DNA from: Tahibacter harae
Lineage (GTDB): Bacteria; Pseudomonadota; Gammaproteobacteria; Xanthomonadales; Rhodanobacteraceae
Direction of reading: 5' to 3'
Length of the DNA: 64,000 bases
NCBI RefSeq assembly: GCF_024437735.1
Contig: NZ_JANFQO010000001.1
Coordinates: 404,574-468,573, forward strand
The notes under the pieces were generated by a model. The model saw nothing but the letters and a program-made list of their open reading frames with translations. It searched no databases and was not told where the DNA came from. The translations under genes and the position numbers were made by a program. Below, piece by piece: positions 13,404 through 21,657 of this stretch (within the stretch, counting starts at the first letter, position 1; the number at the start of each line of letters is the position of its first letter).

Positions 13404-13475
13404 GATCTCAGGTCCTCGGTCTCGGGCCTCGTGCTTGAGACCGATGCTCGAAACCCGAGTCCTGGCGCCGGGCCC
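13404..13475. repeat. Degenerate GATCTC/CTCGGG intergenic repeat
   Basis: This stretch repeats the motif (G)GTCCTCGG-TCTCGGGCCTCG and AACCCGAGTCC in both orientations, a diverged member of the GATTCGGGA repeat family found elsewhere in the window. The rest of the space 13218-13692 before the tRNA is GC-rich with no supported gene. Confidence 0.45.
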
Positions 13476-13692
13476 TGAACCTTGAAACGACAGAGCCCCC
13501 GGGCTGACAGGGCGGGCTGGAAGCTGGACCCGGATCCGGCGCTATCCAGGCCGGCCCGCTGCTTGTCCAGAACGCCGGCCCGAATAGCCGGAACAGCCGC
13601 CCGCCCCGCCTCACCGCCAGGGCTTGGCATACCCCTACGCCCCGCGCTACCATTCGCGCCCTCGCGCGGCCCTGCCGCGCCGCAAGTCGTGT

Positions 13693-13768
<76 letters not shown>

Positions 13769-13841
13769 CCAAAATCCGCTGTCCAGGCTCGAATCCGCGG
13801 TAACCCCGGCGAGCGCCCAACAGCGATGGCGCAGCAAGACA

Positions 13842-13870
13842 ACGGTCGCTTCGGCGGCCGTTTTCTTTTT
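13842..13870 (+). terminator. Rho-independent terminator of the tRNA-Ala transcript
   Basis: ACGGTCGC (13842-13849), a TTCG tetraloop and GCGGCCGT (13854-13861) form an eight-pair stem with one G-U pair, followed by TTTCTTTTT. Confidence 0.88.
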
Positions 13871-13871
13871 C

Positions 13872-14272
13872 AGTCGCGCCAGTACGCTGCGCCCACTGCT
13901 GGCACAGCTGCCCGGCGAACGCATCCTCGATCAGAAGGCCCCTGGCAGCGCCTGGACGGCGCGAAGTTCGCCGACAGTTTTGCGCAGATCCGCAGCGACT
14001 TCGTCCACGCCCTGTTGAACGTGACGGAGACCGGCACCCGTGCCTTGAGCCAGAGCCAGTACGTCTGGACCAGCATGAACACCAGCGGCAGCGTCACCGC
14101 GGCAACTTGCAATACCTGGTCCCAGACGGGCGCCTATGCCTGGGCCAGCCGGCTCGATGCCGTCGGCCCGACCTGGCCGCCCGCCTACCAGACAACCATC
14201 ATTTGCGAGGGTACTAACCCGCTGTACTGCCCGTCGGATTCCGCCCGGGTCTTCCGCTACGGTTTTGACTAA
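13872..14272 (+). pseudogene. Decayed C-terminal remnant of a secreted surface protein
   Basis: An open frame without a credible start runs to the TAA ending at 14272. Its last 75 codons look protein-like, unlike the preceding part: TSMNTSGSVTAATCNTW, AWASRLDAVGPTWPPAYQ and CEGTNPLYC, a spacing of tryptophans and cysteines seen in C-terminal domains of secreted proteins of this order, and it ends in ARVFRYGFD. The tail resembles the LIFRNGFQQP end of the metalloprotease at 25303. No start codon with a ribosome-binding site exists between the tRNA terminator and this block, and another frame looks more coding-like at 13880-14015. I read it as the 3' end of a gene damaged by deletion or frameshift. 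A short live gene from ATG 14075 cannot be excluded. Confidence 0.4.
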
Positions 14273-14441
14273 GTGCGTTTGCGCGAGTGCCTTCGCGCAG
14301 ACGCAATCTCTCGGCGTCACAGGATTCTCCGGACGGGGCACGACGGAAACACTGCCATCGGATGACACAGCACCGCCGCCGCATATACACCGCGGCAAGT
14401 CCGCACGTATAAAGGCGGAAACCAGGTCAGCGCCCCCGCCT

Positions 14442-14888
14442 ATGCACGCCATCATCCTCTGCGGTATCCAAGGCTCCGGCAAGTCCAGCTACGCGCAGGC
14501 GCACTGGTTCGATACGCATGTGCGGCTGAGCCTGGACCTGCTGCACACGCGCCAGCGCGAAGACGTTCTGCTGCACGCCTGCCTGGCCGCGAAAATCAGC
14601 TTCGTGGTGGATAACACCAATCCCTCCCGCGCCCAGCGTTTGCGTTATTTGCAGCTGGCGCGGGCTTCGGGATATGAACGGATCGAGCTGTATCACTTCC
14701 GGAGCGGGCTGGCGGCCGCGCTGGAGAGAAATGCGCGCCGCAGCGGCAAACAGCGCGTGCCGGACATTGCCGTCCGCGGCACTTTGGCAAAACTGGAAAC
14801 GCCAACACCGGATGAAGGCTGGGACCGCATCGTCGTCGTCGAGGCCCGCATCGACGGGAGCTATCGCGAAGAACTGTTGCAGACATGA
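14442..14888 (+). CDS. P-loop kinase/ATPase of the polynucleotide-kinase-like group
   Basis: The 148-residue protein begins with a Walker A loop, CGIQGSGKSS (Gly8 to Ser16), directly after the start, followed by LSLDLLHTRQRED and the strand FVVDNTNPSRAQRLRYL. This DNTN(P) segment is typical of the AAA_33/zeta-toxin/T4 Pnk-like kinases, which phosphorylate small molecules or RNA 5' ends. No Walker B DExx is evident, as expected for this group. ATG 14442 is chosen because the fold starts there. The stop overlaps the next gene's start by four bases (ATGA), so the two are translationally coupled with a Thg1-like RNA polymerase. An RNA-repair kinase role is inferred from that pairing; a small-molecule kinase remains possible. 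Confidence 0.82.
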   Translation: MHAIILCGIQGSGKSSYAQAHWFDTHVRLSLDLLHTRQREDVLLHACLAAKISFVVDNTNPSRAQRLRYLQLARASGYERIELYHFRSGLAAALERNARRSGKQRVPDIAVRGTLAKLETPTPDEGWDRIVVVEARIDGSYREELLQT

Positions 14889-15658
14889 AATTCGACAATC
14901 TTGATGCGCGCATGCGCATCTACGAAAGCACCAACGACCTCGCCGTGCTGCCGGGGCTCTACATGATCGCCCGGGTCGACGGACGCGCCTTCACCCGCCT
15001 GGTGCGCGAACTGCATGATTTCGAGGCGCCCTTCGACAGCCGTTTCCGCGACCACATGATTGCGACTGCCGCACATCTGATGGACTGCGGTTTCGATGCG
15101 CTGTTCGGCTATACCCAGAGCGACGAGATCTCGATTCTGCTGGATGCTTCCAGCCAGACGTTCAGGCGCAAGCTGCGCAAGATCCACTCGGTGCTGGCCG
15201 GCGAAGCCAGCGCCCTGTTCAGTTCGCGCCTGGGCGCGCCGGCGGCGTTCGATTGCCGCGTGTCGCAGCTGCCCAGCCGGGATCTGGTGATCGACTATTT
15301 CCTGTGGCGCCAGGCAGACGCCGCACGCAATGCGCTGAATGCGCACTGCTACTGGCTGCTGCGCAAGAACGGCCTGGACGCGCACAGCGCAGCCCGGCAG
15401 CTCAGCGGCCTGGCGTCCGCGGCGAAGAACGAGCTGCTGTTCCGGCACGGCATCAACTTCAACGATGTGCCCGGCTGGCAGAAGCGCGGCGTCGGCCTGT
15501 ATGCGGAAACCTGGTTCAAACCCGGGTCCGATCCGCGCACCGGCGCAATCACCGAAGCCCGGCGCAGCCGCATCAAGGTCGACGCGGATCTGCCGATGCG
15601 CGAAGCGTTTGCCGTATTCCTGCGCGAACGGCTAGAGACGGCGACAGCTGACGGCTAG
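14885..15658 (+). CDS. Thg1-like protein (tRNA 3'-5' nucleotidyltransferase family)
   Basis: The 257-residue protein matches Thg1/TLP enzymes, which add nucleotides in the 3'-5' direction to tRNA 5' ends. The metal-binding carboxylates are present: Asp32 in RVDGRAFTRL and Asp80-Glu81 in GYTQSDEIS. The downstream block GINFNDVPGWQKRG corresponds to the HINNLYN region of eukaryotic Thg1 in the form used by bacterial members. Bacterial and archaeal TLPs repair 5'-truncated tRNAs in a template-dependent way rather than only adding G-1 to tRNA-His. E. coli lacks this gene; its tRNA-His carries an encoded G-1. Coupling to the P-loop kinase upstream suggests repair of RNAs with damaged 5' ends. Confidence 0.92.
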   Translation: MKFDNLDARMRIYESTNDLAVLPGLYMIARVDGRAFTRLVRELHDFEAPFDSRFRDHMIATAAHLMDCGFDALFGYTQSDEISILLDASSQTFRRKLRKIHSVLAGEASALFSSRLGAPAAFDCRVSQLPSRDLVIDYFLWRQADAARNALNAHCYWLLRKNGLDAHSAARQLSGLASAAKNELLFRHGINFNDVPGWQKRGVGLYAETWFKPGSDPRTGAITEARRSRIKVDADLPMREAFAVFLRERLETATADG

Positions 15659-15712
15659 GCGACGCCACGCCGCGGGCAATCCATTTTTCCACATTCCGCA
15701 AGCGCACCTGCG

Positions 15713-16858
15713 TCAAGCCGGTGCCGCAGCTCTGCCGCGATCGCCCGCATCGCCGCCTCTGCGAAACCGCCACGCCACCAGCCCCGCATACACCACCACC
15801 AGCGCAAGCAGGTTGAGTAGCTGCGGCAGGGTCTCCTGCAGCGACGCGCCCATCTGGTTGATCTGCACCATCGCATTCACGCCCGGCGTGGTGGGCAGCA
15901 GCTTGGCCAGCGCGGCAAGCAGCGGCGGCGTCGAACTGAGCGGCCAGCTCAGATTGGCCAGGAAGAACAGCACCAGCGACGCGCCGGTGATGAACTGGAA
16001 CGCATGCTCGCGCCGCGAGAAGAAGCTGCCGACGAACAGGCCGAAACACAGCACCGCGGCGATATAGAGCGGCGCGACCACGGCCAGTCCGCCCAGGTTG
16101 CCGCCGTGCGGATAGTCCTGCACCCAGAAAGTGAAGCCGGCGTAGTACAGCACCGCCGGCAGACCGATGCAGGCGAAGCCGGCCAGCATGCCGCTCCATT
16201 GGCTGAAGCGGTAGCTCAGGCGCCGGCCGCCGTTGCGCTGGCGGCGGCCGCCGAGGATCACGCCTATGCCGATCAGCAAGGTCTGGTGCACGATGATCTC
16301 GGCCACGCCGGGGACCATGCCGCTGCCGTAGCCTTCGCGCACATTGAACAGCGGCCGCTGGGTCAGCTGCAGCGGCGGCGCTTCGCGCCTGAAGCCGCTG
16401 CGCGCGCCGGCGCGGGCGAGTTCCACCGACATTCCCGCGGCGACTTCGCCCACGGCCACCAGTACATTGCTGCCGCGGCTGAGGTAGGCACCGTTGGCCA
16501 GCACCACGATGTTGCCGGTGCCGCCGCGGGCGATGTCGCGTTCAAAATCGTGCGGGATGACGACGATGCCTTCGTAGCGCCCCTGCTCCACGCCGCGGCG
16601 CGCCTGCGCCACCGACATTTCAAAGCCGGCGATGCGCACCGTGCGCACGGCGTCCAGGCGCCGTATGAACTGGCGCGAAGACGGGCCGTGGTCCTGGTCC
16701 ACCACGGCCACGGGCAGATCCTGGGTCACCTCGTGCCGGTATGCGGCGGGGTAGAACACGGAGTAGAGAATGATCGCGCCTATCATCGTCGCCTTGGCAT
16801 AGCGGTCGGCGAAGACCTCGCGCAGGACCTGCTTCAGCTCGGCCAGGAACAGGTTCAT
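15713..16858 (-). CDS. ABC-2 type transporter permease (second permease of exporter)
   Basis: The 381-residue protein has one membrane helix near residue 30 (MIGAIILYSVFYPAAY), a large periplasmic domain beginning DLPVAVVDQDHGPSSRQFIRRLD, and a C-terminal cluster of five helices from about residue 200 (HQTLLIGIGVILGG). This is the YhhJ/YbhR-like ABC-2 permease plan. It is the last gene of a four-gene operon (outer-membrane TolC, HlyD, permease, permease); its ATG overlaps the stop of the preceding gene as ATGA. The paralogue upstream has the same VVDQD pattern, so the two probably form a heterodimer in the inner membrane. No nucleotide-binding subunit is encoded in the operon. The substrate is unknown; drugs or hydrophobic compounds are usual for relatives. 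Confidence 0.88.
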   Translation of the reverse strand: MNLFLAELKQVLREVFADRYAKATMIGAIILYSVFYPAAYRHEVTQDLPVAVVDQDHGPSSRQFIRRLDAVRTVRIAGFEMSVAQARRGVEQGRYEGIVVIPHDFERDIARGGTGNIVVLANGAYLSRGSNVLVAVGEVAAGMSVELARAGARSGFRREAPPLQLTQRPLFNVREGYGSGMVPGVAEIIVHQTLLIGIGVILGGRRQRNGGRRLSYRFSQWSGMLAGFACIGLPAVLYYAGFTFWVQDYPHGGNLGGLAVVAPLYIAAVLCFGLFVGSFFSRREHAFQFITGASLVLFFLANLSWPLSSTPPLLAALAKLLPTTPGVNAMVQINQMGASLQETLPQLLNLLALVVVYAGLVAWRFRRGGDAGDRGRAAAPA

Positions 16859-18021
16859 GCCGCCGCCGGCTGGCGCGCGTGGCGCAGCAGCAGATACGCG
16901 CCGATGGCGCCGGGCAGCAGGCAGAACAGCAGCAGCACGCCCAGCCAGAGCAGCGAATCCCGCACCGGCGAACCCACGTCGAACTGCTGCAATTGCAGCT
17001 TGAGATACGCCGTCAGCGGCAGCAGCAGGTTCCAGATGCGCGTGAACAGCGCGCCGCCCAGGGTCGGAAATGTCGCGCCGGAGAACGCCAGCGCGGTGCC
17101 GATATACAGCCCGCACATCGACAAGGCCGTGCCCATGTCGCGCAGTGCGCCGACCAGCAGCAGGCTGATGCCGGCGCCGGCCAGCGCCAGCGCAAACGCG
17201 CCGGCGACGAGCAGGCCCGCGCTGCCGGCGATCACGCTGCCGCATACCACGACCAGGTACGCGAAGCCGACGCAGGACAGCGCACCGAACCACAGCACAT
17301 AAGGCGCCAGCTTGCCGGCGAGACTGGCCAGCGGATGCGGACTGGCCGCGAGCCACGGCCCCCGCGTGCCGTCGCGCACTTCGCGCCCCAGCGACGCCAC
17401 CATGCCCAGGCCGGCCATCAGATGCAGCACGCCGGGGAACAGCAGCTCCAGCAGATAGTGTTCAAAGCTGCGCGGCGCATTCGACAGCAGCGTGGCCTGC
17501 ACGCCCAGCGGCGGACTGCGCAAACCGGCCGTGCCGCGCATCTTGGCGATGTCGCGCAGCAGCAGCTGGGCGTTGAGGCTGGCCACCGCCGCGGCGACAT
17601 CGCGCGCGGCGCCCTGCCCTGCCGTGAGATAGCTGGCGTTGTAGTAGACCAGCAATCGCGCGCTGCCTTCGCGGTACAGCCGGCGCGTGCTCAGGTCCGG
17701 AATCAGCACGACGGCATAGGCGTCCATGCCGCGCACGCGCGACCAGGCCTCGCCCATATCGCCCAGTACCGAGGCCACGCGCAGGCCGGGGCTGTTGTCC
17801 AGGCGGCGGATCAGGTCCCGGCTCAGGCTGGAGCGGTCCTGGTCCACTACGGTGACCGGCAGGTCGCGTATGGCCGCCGCCGACAGCAGCCAGGCGAGGA
17901 TGCCGCCGAGTACGCAGGGGAACAGCGTCATCAGCAGCAGCTCGGCGGGCGTTTCCCGCAGGTAGCGCAGCTCCCGCCGCGCGGCCGCGAAGGCACTGGA
18001 AACGGGCGCGGCGGCCGTCAT
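16855..18021 (-). CDS. ABC-2 type transporter permease (first permease of exporter)
   Basis: The 388-residue permease has an N-terminal helix (LLLMTLFPCVLGGILAWLLS), a periplasmic domain beginning DLPVTVVDQDRSSLSRDLIRRLDN, and at least five C-terminal helices. Sequence pattern and length make it a paralogue of the next gene. It starts at ATG 18021, which overlaps the HlyD stop (ATGA), and ends overlapping the next permease in the same way. The conserved D-Q-D-x-S-x-x-S segment of the periplasmic domain is kept. The ATPase that would normally drive such a pair (YbhF or RbbA type) is missing from the operon. Confidence 0.88.
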   Translation of the reverse strand: MTAAAPVSSAFAAARRELRYLRETPAELLLMTLFPCVLGGILAWLLSAAAIRDLPVTVVDQDRSSLSRDLIRRLDNSPGLRVASVLGDMGEAWSRVRGMDAYAVVLIPDLSTRRLYREGSARLLVYYNASYLTAGQGAARDVAAAVASLNAQLLLRDIAKMRGTAGLRSPPLGVQATLLSNAPRSFEHYLLELLFPGVLHLMAGLGMVASLGREVRDGTRGPWLAASPHPLASLAGKLAPYVLWFGALSCVGFAYLVVVCGSVIAGSAGLLVAGAFALALAGAGISLLLVGALRDMGTALSMCGLYIGTALAFSGATFPTLGGALFTRIWNLLLPLTAYLKLQLQQFDVGSPVRDSLLWLGVLLLFCLLPGAIGAYLLLRHARQPAAA

Positions 18022-19064
18022 TTCGGCGGCCAGGGAAACAGCACGCTCATGCCGGGACGGAAATTCGCCACCGGCTCCACCGGCCGCGCGCGCACCTCGA
18101 AGCTCTTGATGTCGTAGCCGCGCGACTGGCGCGTGGCGCGCCAGGTGGCGTAGTCGCCGGCCGGGGCGATGTAGTAGATGCGGAACGCGACATTCCTGCG
18201 GCCCAGGGCGGGAATGTCGCCATGTACGACCTGGTCCACCTGCACCGCGGCGAACTGGTCCTCGCGCAGGTTCAGCGCCACCCACAGGTGATCGACGTCG
18301 ATCAGGGTGAACACCGGATAGCCGGCCGGGACCAGTTCTCCGACTTCGGCCAGGCGCTTCTCCACTTCCGCATCCAGCGGTGCGAGGGCGCGCATTTCCG
18401 CCTTCGCGGCCTCGACTTCGGCGATGGCCGCCTCGGCCTGGCGCACCTGGGCTGCGGCGGCGGCCTGGTCCTGCTTGCGCAGGCCGGCCAGGGCCTGGTC
18501 ATACTGCGCCCGCGCGGCCTGCTGGGCAGCGACGGCGCCGGCGGACTGGGCGCGCGCTTCGTCGCGGCGCTGGCGCGTAACCACGCCTTCGTTGAACAGG
18601 GTATCCAGCCGGCGCGCGGTGGACTGGGCGATCTCGCTGGCCGCCACGGCCCGGCTCCAGTTGGCCTGGGCGGCGCGGATTTCCTCCGCGCGAGCGCCTT
18701 CCAGCGCCTTGGATTCCTGCGCGCTGGCCGCGTCCAGCACGGCCTGGGCCTGGCGCTGCTTGGCCAGCACTTCCGGGCTGTCGAGTTCAAACAGCAATTG
18801 ATCGGCGCGCACCCGCTCGCCTTCGCGCACATGCAGCTTCAGCACGCGCGCGCTGATCTTGGCCGCGACATGGATGCTGTCGGCATCGGCCATCCCCTGC
18901 ACCTGGTCCGCGCCCGGATGGAGAAACGCCAGCCACAGACCGGCCGCGATCACCAGCAGAAGCAGGACCGGCAGGATCCACCAGCGGCGGCTGCCGGTGC
19001 CGGGCGCGGCGCCGCGGCGCGCAGCCAGCGGTTCGGGAGGAGAAGGCGCGGCGGGCTCGCTCAT
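18018..19064 (-). CDS. HlyD-family membrane fusion protein
   Basis: The 348-residue periplasmic adaptor has a short cytoplasmic tail rich in proline and alanine, one membrane helix (WWILPVLLLLVIAAGLWLAFL, about residues 28-47), a barrel-lipoyl half motif (VAAKISARVLKLHVREGERV), a long alanine- and glutamine-rich coiled coil (about 100-240) and the returning lipoyl half and beta barrel (LVPAGYPVFTLIDVDHLWVAL). It links inner-membrane permease and outer-membrane channel in tripartite exporters. Both ends overlap neighbouring genes by four bases, so the TolC, HlyD and permease proteins are made in a coupled series. It is closest in plan to YbhG/YhiI. Confidence 0.92.
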   Translation of the reverse strand: MSEPAAPSPPEPLAARRGAAPGTGSRRWWILPVLLLLVIAAGLWLAFLHPGADQVQGMADADSIHVAAKISARVLKLHVREGERVRADQLLFELDSPEVLAKQRQAQAVLDAASAQESKALEGARAEEIRAAQANWSRAVAASEIAQSTARRLDTLFNEGVVTRQRRDEARAQSAGAVAAQQAARAQYDQALAGLRKQDQAAAAAQVRQAEAAIAEVEAAKAEMRALAPLDAEVEKRLAEVGELVPAGYPVFTLIDVDHLWVALNLREDQFAAVQVDQVVHGDIPALGRRNVAFRIYYIAPAGDYATWRATRQSRGYDIKSFEVRARPVEPVANFRPGMSVLFPWPPK

Positions 19065-20491
19065 TGCACATCGATCCTGTCGGGAAGCTCGGCATAGCGC
19101 GGGAATTCGCCGGACCCGCCGCTGGCTTCGAGCAGCTGCGCCAGCGCGACATCGAACTGATACGCCGCCTGCGCACGCGCCACCTGGGCGCCGACCAGGG
19201 CGGTGCGCGCGTCGATCACATCCAGCGAAGTTGCCTGCCCTTCGCGGAAGGACAGCGTCTGCAGGCGCAGGTTTTCCTCGGCCTGGGCGATCGCGCTCTG
19301 CAGCAATGTGAACTGCGTGGCGGCATTGCTCATGGCCGCGTAGGCGCGGGTGACGGCAATATCCAGCTCGACGCGGACTTCCCGCAGCGCGGCTTCGGCC
19401 TGTTCGCTGCGCGCGCGCGCCGCGGCCACCTGCTGGCTGCGGCCACCGGAGAGAAAGGTATAGCGGATGCCCACGCCCAGGGCCCAGTCCGGCTCGACCA
19501 GGGTGGCATCTTCCTTGTGCGCGTCGTACTGGCCGAAGGCAAATACCGTAGGCCTCTGCCGGGCCTGTTGCAGGCGCACGCCTTCGCGCGACTGCGCGAC
19601 GATGGCCTGCAGCCGCGCCAGCTGCGGATGCGCAGCAACTGCCTGCCCGCGGAAATGCTCGCGCGCGGCGATGGGCTCCGGCAACACGAACAGCGGCGTG
19701 CTGGTCTGCACCGGCGCGGAACGCAGCAGCAGGGCCAGGGTTTCGCGGGCGCTGTCCTGGTCGTTGAGCGCCCTCTGGAATTCGCGCTCGGCCTGGTCGC
19801 GCGCCACCTGCACCTGCAACTGCTGCGCCTGCGTGGCGAAACCCTGTTCCTTCAGCCGGCGGGTGTCGGCCAGGTGCTGCTGCAAGCCCTCGCGCGCCTG
19901 CTGCCGTGCCGCCACGACGCGCTCGGCCAGGGATTGGCCGAAATAGGCCTGTACCAGCCGGGTCAACAAGGTATCGGCCTGCAGCGCGCGCTCGGCCTCG
20001 GCCTGCTGTACGGCGGCGGCGCTGAGGCGCTGCTGGGCCGGAATGGCGCCGCCGGAATACAGCGGCAGCGTGGCCTGCAGTATGGGCCGCGTGCGCCAGG
20101 AGCGGTTCTCGATCACCACCGGGGAATCGATGCCGTATTGCGCCGCCAGCGGTTCCAGCGGGCCCAGCGGAATCGCCAGGGTCTTCTTTGAATCGGCAAA
20201 GCGGATATCGGCGGAGAGTTCCGGCAGACGCAGCCGCTGCGCCGCCGCGGCGAGCTGCTGCTTGTCCTCGACTGCCAGCTCCGCCGCGCGCAAGGCATCG
20301 GACATGGCCTGCAGGCGCGCGTGGGCGGCAGCGAAGTCCAGCGGCTGGCCATCGGATTGCGCCCCGCAGGATCCGGCGCACAGGCCGGCGGCCAGAAATA
20401 CCCAGCAACGATGCCAGCCACGGCGCGCCACGCGATCAGGCCCGCCGGCGCCGCGGCCGCTGCGCCGCGGCCGCATCGAGAGGAAGGACAA
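19061..20491 (-). CDS. TolC-family outer-membrane efflux protein
   Basis: The 476-residue protein shows the internal duplication of TolC/OEP proteins: two halves of long alanine- and glutamine-rich helices separated by short beta segments (ILQATLPLYSGG and LGVGIRYTFLSGGRSQQV at equivalent places). A signal peptide is likely after an N-terminal basic stretch (CWVFLAAGLCAGSCGAQS); an alternative start is ATG 20476. The C-x-x-x-S-C region could also suit a lipoprotein signal, which is uncertain. It is the first gene of the exporter operon and its stop overlaps the HlyD start. It forms the outer-membrane duct of the exporter. Confidence 0.9.
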   Translation of the reverse strand: MSFLSMRPRRSGRGAGGPDRVARRGWHRCWVFLAAGLCAGSCGAQSDGQPLDFAAAHARLQAMSDALRAAELAVEDKQQLAAAAQRLRLPELSADIRFADSKKTLAIPLGPLEPLAAQYGIDSPVVIENRSWRTRPILQATLPLYSGGAIPAQQRLSAAAVQQAEAERALQADTLLTRLVQAYFGQSLAERVVAARQQAREGLQQHLADTRRLKEQGFATQAQQLQVQVARDQAEREFQRALNDQDSARETLALLLRSAPVQTSTPLFVLPEPIAAREHFRGQAVAAHPQLARLQAIVAQSREGVRLQQARQRPTVFAFGQYDAHKEDATLVEPDWALGVGIRYTFLSGGRSQQVAAARARSEQAEAALREVRVELDIAVTRAYAAMSNAATQFTLLQSAIAQAEENLRLQTLSFREGQATSLDVIDARTALVGAQVARAQAAYQFDVALAQLLEASGGSGEFPRYAELPDRIDVQ

Positions 20492-20680
20492 ACGCCACTG
20501 CGGCTGCGCCCGGGGCAGCAGAAGCGATCACCGTAACGGTAGGCATCGCCGTGTCGGCATCCATCCGGACCCTCCCCATTGGCTGCGCCGGCACCTTCCG
20601 GAAATCAGGCGGCGTGCTCAGCGTAGCAAGCCAGTACTCCCCTGCGCGTAATTAATCCACTCACAGGACGATGCGTGAAC

Positions 20681-20694
20681 TACCCATATGGGTA
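20681..20694. promoter_or_regulatory. Perfect 14-bp palindrome TACCCATATGGGTA
   Basis: This AT-rich perfect palindrome lies in the 394-base space between the divergent exporter operon (start 20491) and the small membrane protein (start 20886), about 190 bases from each. The size and symmetry suit a dimeric regulator. No promoter boxes with good spacing are evident beside it, and nothing else in 20492-20885 is recognisable. Confidence 0.45.
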
Positions 20695-20885
20695 AATTTT
20701 GGTTGCGTATCTTCTGTGTGCGCCGGGTGCGGGCGGCGCAGCGCGGCGGTACAGGCTAAGGATGGGCGCGCGCCACGCGGTGGCTGCGCCGCATCGCCAG
20801 GCACACCGCAGACCCGGGCGGCTGCCGTCGCCTACCTGCCCGGCGCCGCGTGGACGGCGTGCTGCCGCCGGGCTAAGGTGCGGCC

Positions 20886-21317
20886 ATGCCGATCTCTCGC
20901 CAACCGATCCGCGCCGGGAAGCCCGCCGCGCTTACTGTCGCCCTGCTCGCCGGCGCTCCCGCCATCGCCCTGGCTTCGGACTACGGCGGCCTGAGCTACC
21001 TGGGGCTCTATGCCGTTGCGGTACCGGTGTTCTGCCTGGCGGTGATTCTTTCCGCAACCGCCTGGCGCCAGCCCGGCTGGATTTCCGCCGCCTGGGGACT
21101 GGCCCTTGCCCTGCTGCTGACGCCCTGGTACGTCAAAGACTTCAGCGACGCCCTGATCCTGGTGCCCCCGGTCGCCGTGGTCTGTGGCCTGGCGATTCAC
21201 GGGTTACTGCGCTACTTCCTCGAACGCCGCCCCAGGCGCTACGACGCGTCGCGCTCTCCGCTGGCGCAGGCGCAGCGGGCCGCTGCGGAGGAGCAGCCGG
21301 GTCCGCCGCAAAATTGA
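20886..21317 (+). CDS. Hypothetical small membrane protein
   Basis: The 143-residue product has an N-terminal hydrophobic stretch, TVALLAGAPAIALA, that could be a signal peptide, then three membrane helices (LGLYAVAVPVFCLAVILSA, ISAAWGLALALLLTPW, ALILVPPVAVVCGLAIHGLL) and a basic, proline-rich cytoplasmic tail. I do not recognise a family. Codon use matches the neighbourhood. The gene is read away from the exporter operon and its stop codon lies inside the palindrome at 21315-21337. No function is proposed. Confidence 0.65.
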   Translation: MPISRQPIRAGKPAALTVALLAGAPAIALASDYGGLSYLGLYAVAVPVFCLAVILSATAWRQPGWISAAWGLALALLLTPWYVKDFSDALILVPPVAVVCGLAIHGLLRYFLERRPRRYDASRSPLAQAQRAAAEEQPGPPQN

Positions 21318-21337
21318 AATTTCTTCAAGGAATTTCA
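21315..21337. promoter_or_regulatory. 23-bp near-perfect AT-rich palindrome
   Basis: The sequence begins TGAAATT (21315-21321) and ends AATTTCA (21331-21337); of 11 symmetric base pairs 10 match and one is T-G. It stands out in GC-rich surroundings and overlaps the TGA of the preceding gene. The AT-rich stem and missing T-tract argue against a terminator, so an operator is more likely. The remaining sequence up to the AraC gene at 21658 shows nothing recognisable. Confidence 0.4.
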
Positions 21338-21657
21338 CCGCAACTGCGCTGCAGCGGTTCCGCGCCTGCCCAACAGCTGCGGGCCCAGGCACTGAGCGGA
21401 TGGACGCCGCCAAATGCCGTTGGCGCCGGTACCCGCCAGGCCGCTCCCGCCGGTCTGTCGCTTTAGCGGTGCACCGGCGCCGGCAAACGGCAAGAATTCC
21501 TCCGCAAGGCGCCCTGCCGGGCCGCACCAGAGCATGCTCAGCCCGCCCCGCTCTCGGCCGGAATCGCGACGAACCGCGTCAGAATCCGTCAAGAATCCCG
21601 GGCTTTTGCAATCGCCCCAGGCGCGCGAGCTAGCATGCGGCCCCCGTGGGGGGAGCC

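Noticed and set aside
14136..14441. N-terminal extension of the P-loop kinase gene
   Set aside because: The frame is open, but the residues are Pro-, Ser- and Arg-rich without fold, and the Walker A strand begins right after ATG 14442.
20671..20994. Gene starting at 20671
   Set aside because: No ribosome-binding site, composition of random GC-rich sequence, and it overlaps the better-supported membrane protein frame at 20886.
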